Origin: Candidatus Nomurabacteria bacterium
Lineage (GTDB): Bacteria; Patescibacteriota; Saccharimonadia; Saccharimonadales; Saccharimonadaceae
Direction of reading: 5' to 3'
Assembly: GCA_031266275.1 (NCBI GenBank)
Contig: JAISBI010000030.1
Coordinates: 1-47,675 of the forward strand
Length of the DNA: 47,675 bases
The position numbers and the translations under genes are program-made. Position 1 is the stretch's first letter, and every line of letters begins with the position of its first letter. A model generated the notes under the pieces. It was given only the letters and a program-made list of their open reading frames with translations, made no database searches and was not told the DNA's origin. This document shows positions 12,619-21,003 of the stretch, piece after piece.

Positions 12619-14958
12619 ATGAAATCGGTGGGAGCGACGGAATCTTTAGAAAAGTACCTGCGAGCGATGAATTACATCTCGGCGGCGCAGATTTTTTTGC
12701 AGGATAATTTTTTGCTCGAAGAGCCGCTCAAATTCGAGCATATCAAGCCGCGATTGCTCGGCCATTGGGGGTCGGCTTATGGCATCAATGTGGCTTATGA
12801 ACACCTGTCGAAATTGATTAAAGAGACCGAGCAGGAAATGTTGTTCATTTTGGGGACCGGACACGGCTATGCGGCGCTGCAGGCGAATTTGTTCGCGGAG
12901 GGGACTTTGGAGCGTTATTACACTGGCGCGACTAATGATTATGACGGGTTGGCTTATGTCTGCAAGAATTTTTCTTGGCCCTATGCTTTTCCCAGCCATT
13001 CCAATCCGAAAAGTCCGGGCACGATTTATGAGGGTGGCGAGTTGGGTTATTCGCTGGCGACGGCTTATGGCGCGGTGCTGGACAATCCGAGTTTGATTGC
13101 GGCGGTCATGGTCGGCGACGGCGAGGCGGAAACGGGGCCGGCAGCAGCGGCTTGGCAGTTGAACAAAATAGTCGATCCGCGCACTAACGGCGTGGTTTTG
13201 CCGATTTTGCATCTGAACGGCTATAAAATTTCGGCGCCGACAGTTTATGGGCGCATGAGCAATCGCGAGATTTTGGAATATTTTCGCGGCTGTGGCTACG
13301 AGCCGCGTTTGGTCGACGGCGTCACGAAAAACGTGCATCATGAAATGGCTGGCGCGGTGGCGTGGGCTTATCGCAAAATTAAAGATATTAAAAAGTTGTC
13401 GCCGGACGAAATTCCGCACTTGCCGATGCTGATTTTACGCACGCCCAAAGGCGGTAGCGGACCGAAAACTTTTCACGGTGAGCGAATCGAGGGCAATGCG
13501 TTAGCGCACCAAGTTGTTTTGACCGAAGCGAAAACCGACGAAGAGCAATTGAAATTATTAGAAAAATGGCTCAAATCATATAAGTTCGACAAATTATTCG
13601 ACCGCGAAACAGGTTTCGGCGACTACGCGAAAGACATTTTGCCGGACGTCGAAAAAACCATGGGCATGAATTTGCGCGCGCTGTCGGCCCAGCCGTTTTA
13701 TAAGCCTCTGCGCCTGCCGCCCATCGAATTTTATGAAACGCATCCGACCGAAATGGGCGAAGTGACAGGCGACAATTCGATGAGCAAGATTGGGCTGTAT
13801 CTGCGCGACATATTTCGATTTAACACTGATAATTTTCGCGTTTTTAGTCCGGACGAAAGTTATTCCAACAAAATCGACGCGATTTTCGAAGTGACCAAGC
13901 GCGGCTGGGTTTGGCCGATTGCCCAATGGGACAAAGATTTGGCGGTCAATGGTCGCGTCATGGAAATCCTGAGCGAACACAGTTTGGAGGGCATGCACGA
14001 GGGCTATACGTTGACCGGCCGGCACGGTGCTTTTGTGAGCTATGAATCTTTCATGCAAGTCACGACATCGATGATTGACCAATATTCCAAATGGCTGTAT
14101 GAGAGTTCAGAAACGAATTTTCGCCGGCCGGTGCCGAGCCTGAACTTCGTGCTGACGTCGGCGGCTTGGCGGCAGGATCACAATGGATTTTCGCATCAAA
14201 ATCCCGGCTTCATCGACAATGTTTTGCGCCATCAGCACCGGAACGCCACAGTTTATTTTCCGGCCGACGCCAATGAAGCCATCGTCATGCTGAACCGGAT
14301 GTTAGATTCGACGAATGAAATCAATGTCATCTGCGCCGGCAAAACGCCGGAGCCGCAGTGGCTGTCCATCCAGCGCGCCCAAGTGGAATTATCGGCCGGT
14401 GCGTCGATTTGGCGGTCGTATTCCGATGACAATCCGCAGGTCGTGTTGTCGGCTGCCGGCGACTACATGGCCAAAGAAACGATTGCCGCCATCAAATTAA
14501 TTCATCGCGACATCCCACAAGCGCGCTTGCGTTTCGTGCACATCGCGGCGCTGAGTCCGGCTGGCATCGGCATCGCCAATAATCAATTGACGCAGTCGGC
14601 ATTCAACGAATTATACACACTCGATAAGCCGATTATTTTCAATTTTCACGGCCATCCGGAAACTTTGAAAGGAATTTTGTATAATTACGGCGTCTCGGAA
14701 AGCCGCGCCAGCGTGCACGGCTATGTCGAAGAGGGCTCCATCACCACTCCGTTCGACATGCATATTCGCAACCGCACTTCGCGCTACCATCAAGCGACCG
14801 AAATCATCGCCAAATTGCACGAGCAAGGCGCTTTGGTCGAAGCGCGGGCCTATGAATTAATCAATCGGTATCAGCAAAAACTGCAGCAAAACATCGCCTA
14901 TGTCAAAGATTACGGGCTGGACGATCCGGAAGTGGTCGAGGAAAAATGGACGCGCTGA
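12619..14958 (+). CDS. xfp: Phosphoketolase (xylulose-5-P / fructose-6-P)
   Basis: A 779-residue thiamine-diphosphate enzyme, full length for the family. It cleaves xylulose 5-phosphate (and often fructose 6-phosphate) with phosphate to give acetyl phosphate plus glyceraldehyde 3-phosphate or erythrose 4-phosphate. Signature segments are present: HWGSAYGINVAYEH, LGTGHGYAALQANL, VGDGEAETGPAAAAW (ThDP/Mg binding) and EGYTLTGRHG. The 3' end overlaps ackA by 13 bases, so acetyl phosphate made here can pass to acetate kinase for ATP. A leaderless mRNA is predicted. Confidence 0.97.
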   Translation: MKSVGATESLEKYLRAMNYISAAQIFLQDNFLLEEPLKFEHIKPRLLGHWGSAYGINVAYEHLSKLIKETEQEMLFILGTGHGYAALQANLFAEGTLERYYTGATNDYDGLAYVCKNFSWPYAFPSHSNPKSPGTIYEGGELGYSLATAYGAVLDNPSLIAAVMVGDGEAETGPAAAAWQLNKIVDPRTNGVVLPILHLNGYKISAPTVYGRMSNREILEYFRGCGYEPRLVDGVTKNVHHEMAGAVAWAYRKIKDIKKLSPDEIPHLPMLILRTPKGGSGPKTFHGERIEGNALAHQVVLTEAKTDEEQLKLLEKWLKSYKFDKLFDRETGFGDYAKDILPDVEKTMGMNLRALSAQPFYKPLRLPPIEFYETHPTEMGEVTGDNSMSKIGLYLRDIFRFNTDNFRVFSPDESYSNKIDAIFEVTKRGWVWPIAQWDKDLAVNGRVMEILSEHSLEGMHEGYTLTGRHGAFVSYESFMQVTTSMIDQYSKWLYESSETNFRRPVPSLNFVLTSAAWRQDHNGFSHQNPGFIDNVLRHQHRNATVYFPADANEAIVMLNRMLDSTNEINVICAGKTPEPQWLSIQRAQVELSAGASIWRSYSDDNPQVVLSAAGDYMAKETIAAIKLIHRDIPQARLRFVHIAALSPAGIGIANNQLTQSAFNELYTLDKPIIFNFHGHPETLKGILYNYGVSESRASVHGYVEEGSITTPFDMHIRNRTSRYHQATEIIAKLHEQGALVEARAYELINRYQQKLQQNIAYVKDYGLDDPEVVEEKWTR

Positions 14959-16133
14959 TTTTGGTGGCAAATCCTGGCAGTGCCAGCCGGAAATACGCCC
15001 TCTATCAAGGCGGCGCTTTGCGCGGCTCGCTGCATTTTGAGTTCGAAAACGGCCAAGTCGTCTGCACGGTCAATAAAAATTCGCGCCGCCGCCGCATCAA
15101 AACCGGCGTCAAAAATTTCAATTTAGCCATCAAATACCTGATTAGCTTATTGTACAAGTCGCGGCTGTTAAATCCGAGCGAAGACATCGACGCCATCGGC
15201 ATTCGCGTGGTGGCAGCTGGTAAATTCTTCACCGGCGATCATCTCGTCAATGAAGTTTTCATCAAAGAATTGGAAAAAGCCCGCGAAACTGCGCCGCTGC
15301 ACATCCAGACGATTATGGACGAAGTGCGCGAATTGTTTAAAGTTTTCAAAACGACCGAAATAGTCGCGGTCAGCGATTCGGCGTTTCACGCCAACCGTCC
15401 GGAGCGAACGATGAATTATGCCATCAGCGCGAAATTGGCCAAGCGCTTCGACATCAAACGTTGGGGCTATCATGGCATCTCGATGAGCTCAGTCGTCTCA
15501 ACCTTGCGCTCCGACAAAAGATATCACAAATTAGACAAAGTCGTCGTCGCACACTTGGGCAGCGGCTGCTCGATAACTGGTTTGAAAAATTGGCAGAGCT
15601 TCGACACCTCGATGGGCTATTCGCCGCTCGAGGGGCTGATGAGTTCGACCCGCAGCGGCTCGATAGACGTGGTGGCGGCGCTGAAAATCAAAAAAGCTTT
15701 CAAAATGAATGACGCTCAGCTGGAAGTTCTGCTGAACAAAGGTTCGGGACTGTTAGCAGTTAGTGAAAAGTCCGACGACATCAGAACTTTGCAAAAACTG
15801 GCGAAAACAGGGAACGAAAAAGCCGAGCTGGCACTCGAAATGTTCGTCTACCGCGCAGTTAGTGAAATCGGCCGGATGATTACAGCCGTCGGCGGCGTTT
15901 ACGCGCTGGTGTTCACCGGCACGGTTGGCGAGCGCAGTTTCATCATTCGCGACCAGATAATAGACGGACTGAGGTTTTTGGGCTTCAGATTGGCCGAAAA
16001 AGTGAATTTGTCGACTGTTGACCCTGAAAATGTCGTCGAAGTTTCGACGCGCAAAAGCCCGCTGATACTGGTCGTGCCGACCAACGAAAACGCTGAAATC
16101 GCTCGGCGCACGCTTGAATTTATTGATGATTAG
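14946..16133 (+). CDS. ackA: Acetate kinase
   Basis: A 395-residue member of the ASKHA family that converts acetyl phosphate and ADP to acetate and ATP. Motifs: VANPGSASRKYALY at the N-terminus (family: N-x-GSSS-x-K), WGYHGISMSSV, VVAHLGSGCSITGL, and FDTSMGYSPLEGLMSSTRSGSID; GSASRKY differs slightly from the usual GSSSLKF. It begins inside the xfp gene, so translation is coupled. Its last 14 bases overlap the convergent tal gene and no terminator lies between them. Confidence 0.95.
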   Translation: MDALILVANPGSASRKYALYQGGALRGSLHFEFENGQVVCTVNKNSRRRRIKTGVKNFNLAIKYLISLLYKSRLLNPSEDIDAIGIRVVAAGKFFTGDHLVNEVFIKELEKARETAPLHIQTIMDEVRELFKVFKTTEIVAVSDSAFHANRPERTMNYAISAKLAKRFDIKRWGYHGISMSSVVSTLRSDKRYHKLDKVVVAHLGSGCSITGLKNWQSFDTSMGYSPLEGLMSSTRSGSIDVVAALKIKKAFKMNDAQLEVLLNKGSGLLAVSEKSDDIRTLQKLAKTGNEKAELALEMFVYRAVSEIGRMITAVGGVYALVFTGTVGERSFIIRDQIIDGLRFLGFRLAEKVNLSTVDPENVVEVSTRKSPLILVVPTNENAEIARRTLEFIDD

Positions 16134-17214
16134 AGCCTAGTTTGATGCTGACATTGCGGAGTAATTCGTTCCATGAGCTGACGAATTTTTGCACGCCTTC
16201 GCTCTCTAATTTATGAGCGACTTCTATGAAATTGATGCCGACATCGGACAAGTTTTTCATGCGCTGTTCGAGGACGTCTTTGTCCGGCAGCGACGGGTAG
16301 AGCGAAGAATTGGTTTGCTTTTCCAGCGCCGCCAAAGTTTCCGGCGGCATAGTATTGACGGTGCCGGCGAAAGCTAAACTGTCGACATATAGCGTCGGGC
16401 TGTAAGCATTGTTTTTGACGCCGGTCGATGCCCAAAGCAGCCTCTGCGGATGGGCGCCGGCTGCTTTTAGCCGCTGCCAAACTTCGTCTTTGGCGAAAAA
16501 TTCGCCGTGCGTGAGATAAGCCAACTGGCATTCGGTGATGGCGACTCGGCCTTTCAGCGCGTCGGCCTCCGGCGAGTTTTTGCTGGTCAAAATCGGGTCG
16601 ACGGCCGCGTCGATGCGCGAAACGAAAAACGACGCCACCGAATGAATTTTGCGCAAATCGAGACCTTTGTCATAAGCTTTTTTCAGCCCCGCGACGAACG
16701 CCTGCATGACTTCGATATAGCGATTGACGGAGAAAATCAAAGTCACATTGACCGAGATGCCTTTGGACAGCGTGTCGGTGATGGCGCCCAAACTTTCCGT
16801 CGTGGCGGGGATTTTAATCATGACGTTTTCGCGACCGACTAGGCGCGACAATTCTTCGGCGCTGGCGCGCGTTTCCAGCTCGTCGTAAGCGAAGCGCGGA
16901 TCGACTTCGATTGAGACGTGGCCGTCGATGCCCATCGTGTCGGTATAGACCGGCATGAATATGTCGCAGGCCGCGCGGACGTCTTCCGTCGTCAATTGCT
17001 TGACAGCCGTTTCGGCGTCGTCGAATCCGCTGAAATCATAAATGCTTGATTCAGAAACTGCCTTATTGAAAATGGTCGGGTTGGTCGTCACGCCGACTAC
17101 GCTGTCTTCCGCCATCAATTTCTGCAATTGGCCGTTCTGCATGATATCACGCGACAGCGAATCGAGCCAAATTGACAGCCCTCGCTCGCTGAGTTTAGTG
17201 GTATTTGTATTCAT
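16120..17214 (-). CDS. tal: Transaldolase
   Basis: A 364-residue transaldolase of the longer bacterial type. It moves a dihydroxyacetone unit between sugar phosphates, linking fructose 6-phosphate and erythrose 4-phosphate with sedoheptulose 7-phosphate. Motifs: VVGVTTNPTIFNKAV, IDGHVSIEVDPR, MIKIPAT (Schiff-base Lys) and RLLWASTGVKN. With phosphoketolase and acetate kinase it completes a pentose/hexose fermentation route that could bypass phosphofructokinase. AAGGAGG lies 5 bases before the ATG, with a TATACT -10 upstream. Confidence 0.95.
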   Translation of the reverse strand: MNTNTTKLSERGLSIWLDSLSRDIMQNGQLQKLMAEDSVVGVTTNPTIFNKAVSESSIYDFSGFDDAETAVKQLTTEDVRAACDIFMPVYTDTMGIDGHVSIEVDPRFAYDELETRASAEELSRLVGRENVMIKIPATTESLGAITDTLSKGISVNVTLIFSVNRYIEVMQAFVAGLKKAYDKGLDLRKIHSVASFFVSRIDAAVDPILTSKNSPEADALKGRVAITECQLAYLTHGEFFAKDEVWQRLKAAGAHPQRLLWASTGVKNNAYSPTLYVDSLAFAGTVNTMPPETLAALEKQTNSSLYPSLPDKDVLEQRMKNLSDVGINFIEVAHKLESEGVQKFVSSWNELLRNVSIKLGSNHQ

Positions 17215-17286
17215 ATTATCCTCCTTGCCCCTAGTATATCACAAATAAGCCATAGTTGTTCTATTTATTCAACTTCATCACATGTC

Positions 17287-18331
<1,045 letters not shown>

Positions 18332-18376
18332 AGTTTTCGTCCTTTCTTCGTCTAACTTCATATTATGTATGTGTTT

Positions 18377-18405
18377 AGTATAGCACTTTTTCAAAAAATG
18401 CCAAA
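18377..18405 (-). promoter_or_regulatory. Promoter of surface protein 1
   Basis: Minus-strand -10 TATACT (18377-18382) within GTGCTATACT, with TTTGGC at 18400-18405 as -35 (17 bp). The roughly 45 bases between the -10 and the start are almost identical to those of surface protein 2, including AACACATACATAATATGAAG. Confidence 0.75.
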
Positions 18406-18425
18406 TAAAAACGGCAAGTTTGTGA

Positions 18426-18431
18426 TAAAAT
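18426..18431 (+). promoter_or_regulatory. -10 box of nuclease gene 1, leaderless
   Basis: TAAAAT in TTTGTGATAAAAT, 7 bases before the ATG at 18439. It lies back to back with the promoter of surface protein 1, about 45 bases away. Confidence 0.65.
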
Positions 18432-18438
18432 AGTGGTT

Positions 18439-18834
18439 ATGAACAAAAAACATGGCAAATTGGTTGAATTTGAGGGTGTCAAAATGCAGTCACACGAAAA
18501 AGACACGGTTTTGCGACTGAGAAAACTGGGGCTAAACGCTAAACCTGTGTTGCCGACAGGGACTTCGCGTACGCCTGACGTGGTAATCGGTAATCAACTT
18601 TGGGAAATTAAGTCGCCAGAGGGTAATTCTAAAAAAAGCACCATTGAGTCTCAGTTCAAACGCGCCAAAAAGCAATCAAAGTATCTGATTATAGACTGCG
18701 CTCGAACAAAGTTGAGTGATAAATTTGTTGAAAAAGAGACTTACAAACAGCTAAATTTTCCAGAAATCAAACACTTGATAAAGAAAGTGAAGATTATTAC
18801 GAAAAAGCTAAAAATAGTTGACTTGGTAAAATAA
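18439..18834 (+). CDS. CdiA-CT-like PD-(D/E)XK nuclease, copy 1
   Basis: A 131-residue protein resembling the CdiA C-terminal tRNA-nuclease family (PF18451-like). The motif TPDVVIGNQLWEIKSPEGN holds Asp47, Glu56 and Lys58, the PD-(D/E)XK catalytic set, followed by KSTIESQFKRAKKQS with Gln79 and a strand YLIIDCAR. His19-Glu20 near the start is also shared with copy 2. Such domains are usually toxins that cut tRNA, though family members also occur in phages and mobile elements. There is no signal peptide and no obvious immunity gene. It is divergent from phase-variable surface protein 1, and its 3' end contains the promoter of a small RNA. Confidence 0.68.
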   Translation: MNKKHGKLVEFEGVKMQSHEKDTVLRLRKLGLNAKPVLPTGTSRTPDVVIGNQLWEIKSPEGNSKKSTIESQFKRAKKQSKYLIIDCARTKLSDKFVEKETYKQLNFPEIKHLIKKVKIITKKLKIVDLVK

Positions 18835-18846
18835 GTATGCTATTAT
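18818..18846 (+). promoter_or_regulatory. Promoter inside the nuclease 1 3' end (drives sRNA 1)
   Basis: -35 TTGACT (18818-18823) coding for Val-Asp of the nuclease, 17-bp spacer, -10 TATTAT (18841-18846) in ATGCTATTAT. The predicted RNA start is near 18853. The same arrangement occurs in nuclease gene 2. Confidence 0.72.
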
Positions 18847-18852
18847 GGTGAT

Positions 18853-18938
18853 GAAGACCACCGGGCAGCCCGGATGGACAGCAGTAGGAGTCTTCAGAAG
18901 TTATAGAAATGTCCTCTGGTGCATCAGGGGACATTTTT
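18853..18938 (+). ncRNA. Candidate small RNA 1 (~85 nt)
   Basis: Bounded by the promoter above and a terminator (AAATGTCC 18907-18914 / GGACATTT 18929-18936 with a T-run). It folds into an outer stem GAAGAC/GTCTTC enclosing CCGGG-cag-CCCGG and a single-stranded AGCAGTAGGA. No start codon with a ribosome site lies within it. It may act on the neighbouring genes, or as an RNA antitoxin; both are guesses. Confidence 0.5.
18907..18938 (+). terminator. Terminator of nuclease 1 / sRNA 1
   Basis: 8-bp perfect stem AAATGTCC/GGACATTT with an inner CTG/CAG pairing and a TTTTT tail. The A-run on the 5' side is short, so it acts mainly on the plus strand. Confidence 0.78.
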
Positions 18939-18961
18939 AAACTATAAGAAATTATAAGAAT

Positions 18962-18980
18962 TATAAGGTTCAACCTTATA
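18962..18980. repeat. Palindrome TATAAGGTT-c-AACCTTATA, copy 1
   Basis: Perfect 9-bp arms around one base. An identical copy lies 277 bases downstream and both are preceded by AAT/AAAT and followed by TG. The pair flanks the MazF remnant, so these could be ends of a lost or mini-element, or operators. Confidence 0.75.
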
Positions 18981-19117
18981 TGCAAGCGCTGCTCAGCCAA
19001 TTAAGAGTTCTTGACTCAGCGAGATTAGATAATGGTCGAAAAACTGCCAAAATTGGCATAGTTAAACAAAAAGATTTTGAAACCATCAAACGCAAAATAC
19101 ATGAGCTGGTGGGTTAG
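18980..19117 (+). pseudogene. Remnant of a MazF/PemK-type toxin gene (C-terminal part)
   Basis: An open frame of 45 codons from the ATG in the palindrome. Its product contains ALLSQLRVLDSARLDN followed by KIGIVKQKDFETIKRKI, which matches the C-terminal end of MazF/PemK endoribonucleases (family pattern 'llsQ-R-D--Rl---kiG-l--e-----i--a'). The N-terminal two thirds, with the catalytic Arg, are missing upstream. No ribosome site fits. It is a decayed toxin in a locus that also holds nuclease genes. Confidence 0.55.
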
Positions 19118-19126
19118 AATTATTCA

Positions 19127-19150
19127 CGCCCCTATCTTGCGATAAGGGCG
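19127..19150. other. Hairpin CGCCCCTATC-ttgc-GATAAGGGCG
   Basis: Nine of ten base pairs and a four-base loop, with no T-run. It lies between the MazF remnant and the end of surface protein 2; I see no gene in 19118-19307. It may be part of the 3' UTR of surface protein 2 or remains of a mobile piece. Confidence 0.4.
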
Positions 19151-19238
19151 GAGACAGGCCGAAGCCATTTGTGTTTAACAGTTTAGCATAGACGGGCTGA
19201 CATGTCAATAGTCGCGGGCGCGAGGAACCGATTGAAAT

Positions 19239-19257
19239 TATAAGGTTCAACCTTATA
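19239..19257. repeat. Palindrome TATAAGGTT-c-AACCTTATA, copy 2
   Basis: Identical to 18962-18980. Located about 50 bases beyond the stop codon of surface protein 2. Confidence 0.75.
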
Positions 19258-19307
19258 TGTCACCTCTCCTACTCCGCCGTCCCTGTCTAACTTGTCCAAG
19301 TTTCTCA

Positions 19308-20404
19308 TCATAGTGGCGTGTCCGTCGCTTTCGTATATTGAATAGTAATATACCACTGAACGCCTGCTGATATTTGTGTTGTCATTTCGTTACGCAATAC
19401 AACAGTGTCGCCAGAAAGTATCACCATAGCAGCTGATGTTCCAGATGCGTTTTTTACCGTAGCATCAACTATAGTGCCAATACCGCTAATGGTCACAATA
19501 TTTTGAGAATCTCCAATCGCTGTTGCCGCAGTTGTCCACGGAATTGTCTTTTGATAAATCGGCCTCCTGTCCATCCACAATTTCGCCCGCAAATTGCCGC
19601 CGTCATTCACCATAACCGCCTGTTCGCTGGTGGAATAATCACCGCCCTCCACCACAATCGGCGTGGGCGGAGTGGAATAAATCGGTGGCACAAAGTTACA
19701 AAATGTTTCGGTAGCCGTGCCATTGATTTGTAATTTAACCATATCCCCAACCTTTACAGGTATCGTCCACGTAGCGTGAACGTTAGTCGACCCAGACGCA
19801 CGTGAGTTTTCGACAATTTTATTGTTGACATATAGCGTTACTTGATTTTGACCACCGTTGATAGCAGAACCACCAACAGTTACGAAACCGATTTTATCGG
19901 CAGTCCATTGTAAACTGTCGAATAAGTCGGTAGTTCCCCTATTGGCATAATCTGGCGACACGAAATAACCGCCGCCGCCAGCCTGCGCCACCCAGCCAAT
20001 CCCAGAACCAGTAGAACCTAGCACCTTGCCAGCATTACTAGCAAAATCTGGCAAAAGATTTTGTATAGCATCACTTGGTGTAGTAGCCCCAGTACCACCT
20101 TTCTTAATAGGTATACTAGTCCCACTAGGACTAGCACTATCAGCAGATGTGACTAGGTTCATACCTACTACAAAAGCCATTACTAAAACCGAACCCACCA
20201 ATGCCACTCTGATGCGGCGGTCAGACCAAGTCGACTTTTGACTGGATTGCTTCGCTTTGCTCGCAATGACCCCCAACCAGTTGCGACTTAAACTAAAACG
20301 AGAAGCAAGGCCTACTCTCTCTCTCTCTCTCTCTCTCGTTGGGTCTTGCTTAAGACTTTGCTAGGTTTGGTGGCTTTATTGCTTTTGCTATTAGTTTTCT
20401 TCAT
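19308..20404 (-). CDS. Phase-variable anchored phage-tail-like surface protein 2 (OFF)
   Basis: Paralogue of the 17287 gene. From the ATG at 20404, 22 codons precede a G(AG)11 tract that ends in TAG in this sequence; losing one AG unit (tract 21) opens the frame to the stop at 19308 and yields about 365 aa. The product has a basic start, a segment VIASKAKQSSQ encoded by an interspersed repeat, a signal-anchor (RVALVGSVLVMAFVVGMNLV), IPIKKGGTGATTP, a beta-rich middle with a lectin-like look, and a C-terminal domain with FVPPIYSTPPTPIVV, KLWMDRRPIYQKT and a final YITIQYTKA strand, all shared with copy 1. Promoter, leader and the divergent nuclease are duplicated too. Confidence 0.75.
20244..20270 (-). 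repeat. Interspersed repeat of the 'VIASKAKQS' type
   Basis: On the minus strand GTCATTGCGAGCAAAGCG followed by AAGCAATCC. This sequence belongs to a widespread bacterial palindromic repeat (GTCATTGCGAGC-gaaGC-GAAGCAATCC) often mistranslated as 'ASEAKQS' or 'CERSEAI'. It sits in frame between the AG tract and the membrane anchor of surface protein 2 and is absent from copy 1. Confidence 0.65.
20315..20337 (-). repeat. (AG)11 dinucleotide tract, coding, 23 nt
   Basis: On the minus strand G(AG)11, 67 bases after the ATG at 20404. A tract of 21 or 27 is in frame; 23 (seen) gives an immediate TAG and 25 gives TAG after seven codons. One unit change switches the gene. Confidence 0.9.
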
Positions 20405-20449
20405 GATTTTCGTCCTTTCTTCGTCTAACTTCATATTATGTATGTGTTT

Positions 20450-20455
20450 AGTATA
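20450..20455 (-). promoter_or_regulatory. -10 box of surface protein 2
   Basis: Minus-strand TATACT within GTGCTATACT. The leader that follows matches that of surface protein 1 over about 45 bases, up to AAAGGACGAAAA before the ATG. Confidence 0.75.
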
Positions 20456-20511
20456 GCACTTTTTTGGAAAATGCCAAATAGAAAGAATTTAATACTTACT
20501 GAAAACTGTGC

Positions 20512-20517
20512 TACAAT
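20512..20517 (+). promoter_or_regulatory. -10 box of nuclease gene 2, leaderless
   Basis: TACAAT in TGTGCTACAAT, 6 bases before the ATG at 20524. Divergent from the promoter of surface protein 2. Confidence 0.75.
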
Positions 20518-20523
20518 AGCTTT

Positions 20524-20925
20524 ATGACCCAAAAATACAAATCTGGCGTATTCTATTCGCCGAAAGTAAACATCTGGCCGCATGAAAAAGTTACTGCTAA
20601 AACTTTGGCTGACGCAGGATATTATGTCGAGTTTCGACCAGCCAGCAACCGCAAGGGCGAACATTCGGCTGACTGTTACTTGAACGGTGAACTGTGGGAG
20701 CTGAAAGCGCCAAACGGTAAAACCTTAAAATCTGTCGAGCGTAATCTGAAGCGTGGCAAATGGCAATCGTCAAGAATTGTTTTTGATACGCACAGAATGA
20801 AGCGGGTTCCGGACGGTGCAATTAAACGAGAAATTCGTTCCAAAATCGACAATATTACGGAAATAGAAATCGTGAAATTTATAGGTAGGCGCAAAGATAT
20901 AGTTGACATTTCAAAGACGGTTTGA
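20524..20925 (+). CDS. CdiA-CT-like PD-(D/E)XK nuclease, copy 2
   Basis: A 133-residue homologue of the 18439 protein. Shared elements in the same order: HEK (residues 20-22), SADCYLNGELWELKAPNGK with Asp50, Glu59, Lys61, then KSVERNLKRGKWQS with Gln81 and the strand RIVFDTHR. These match the PD-(D/E)XK catalytic layout of CdiA-CT-type tRNA nucleases. Overall identity to copy 1 is modest, so the duplication is old or the copies were acquired separately. There is no signal peptide and no immunity gene next to it. Its 3' end carries a perfect promoter for a short RNA. Confidence 0.68.
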   Translation: MTQKYKSGVFYSPKVNIWPHEKVTAKTLADAGYYVEFRPASNRKGEHSADCYLNGELWELKAPNGKTLKSVERNLKRGKWQSSRIVFDTHRMKRVPDGAIKREIRSKIDNITEIEIVKFIGRRKDIVDISKTV

Positions 20926-20931
20926 TATAAT
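20903..20931 (+). promoter_or_regulatory. Promoter inside the nuclease 2 3' end (drives sRNA 2)
   Basis: -35 TTGACA (20903-20908), 17-bp spacer, -10 TATAAT (20926-20931): full consensus. The -35 again codes for Val-Asp of the nuclease, as in copy 1. Confidence 0.82.
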
Positions 20932-20937
20932 ATGAGT

Positions 20938-20987
20938 GTCGAAACGTCCGAAAGGTGCGCAGTCTCCTACTCGGGCGTTTCTTTTTT
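20938..20987 (+). ncRNA. Candidate small RNA 2 (~50 nt)
   Basis: From the predicted start near 20938 the RNA is almost entirely one hairpin, GAAACGTCCGA (20941-20951)/TCGGGCGTTTC (20971-20981), then TTTTTT. The 19-base loop contains TCTCCTAC. The hairpin also serves as terminator for the nuclease gene, so a pure terminator is the alternative reading. Its CTCCTACT is complementary to AGTAGGAG in sRNA 1. Confidence 0.5.
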
Positions 20988-20991
20988 GTGT

Positions 20992-20997
20992 TATACT
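20992..20997 (+). promoter_or_regulatory. -10 box of rarA, leaderless
   Basis: TATACT in TTGTGTTATACT, 6 bases before the ATG at 21004. Confidence 0.7.
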
Positions 20998-21003
20998 ATT
21001 AAT

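Noticed and set aside
18853-18906. tRNA gene
   Set aside because: The folded region has two nested stems but no TTC-type T-arm, no acceptor stem and no anticodon loop of the right size.
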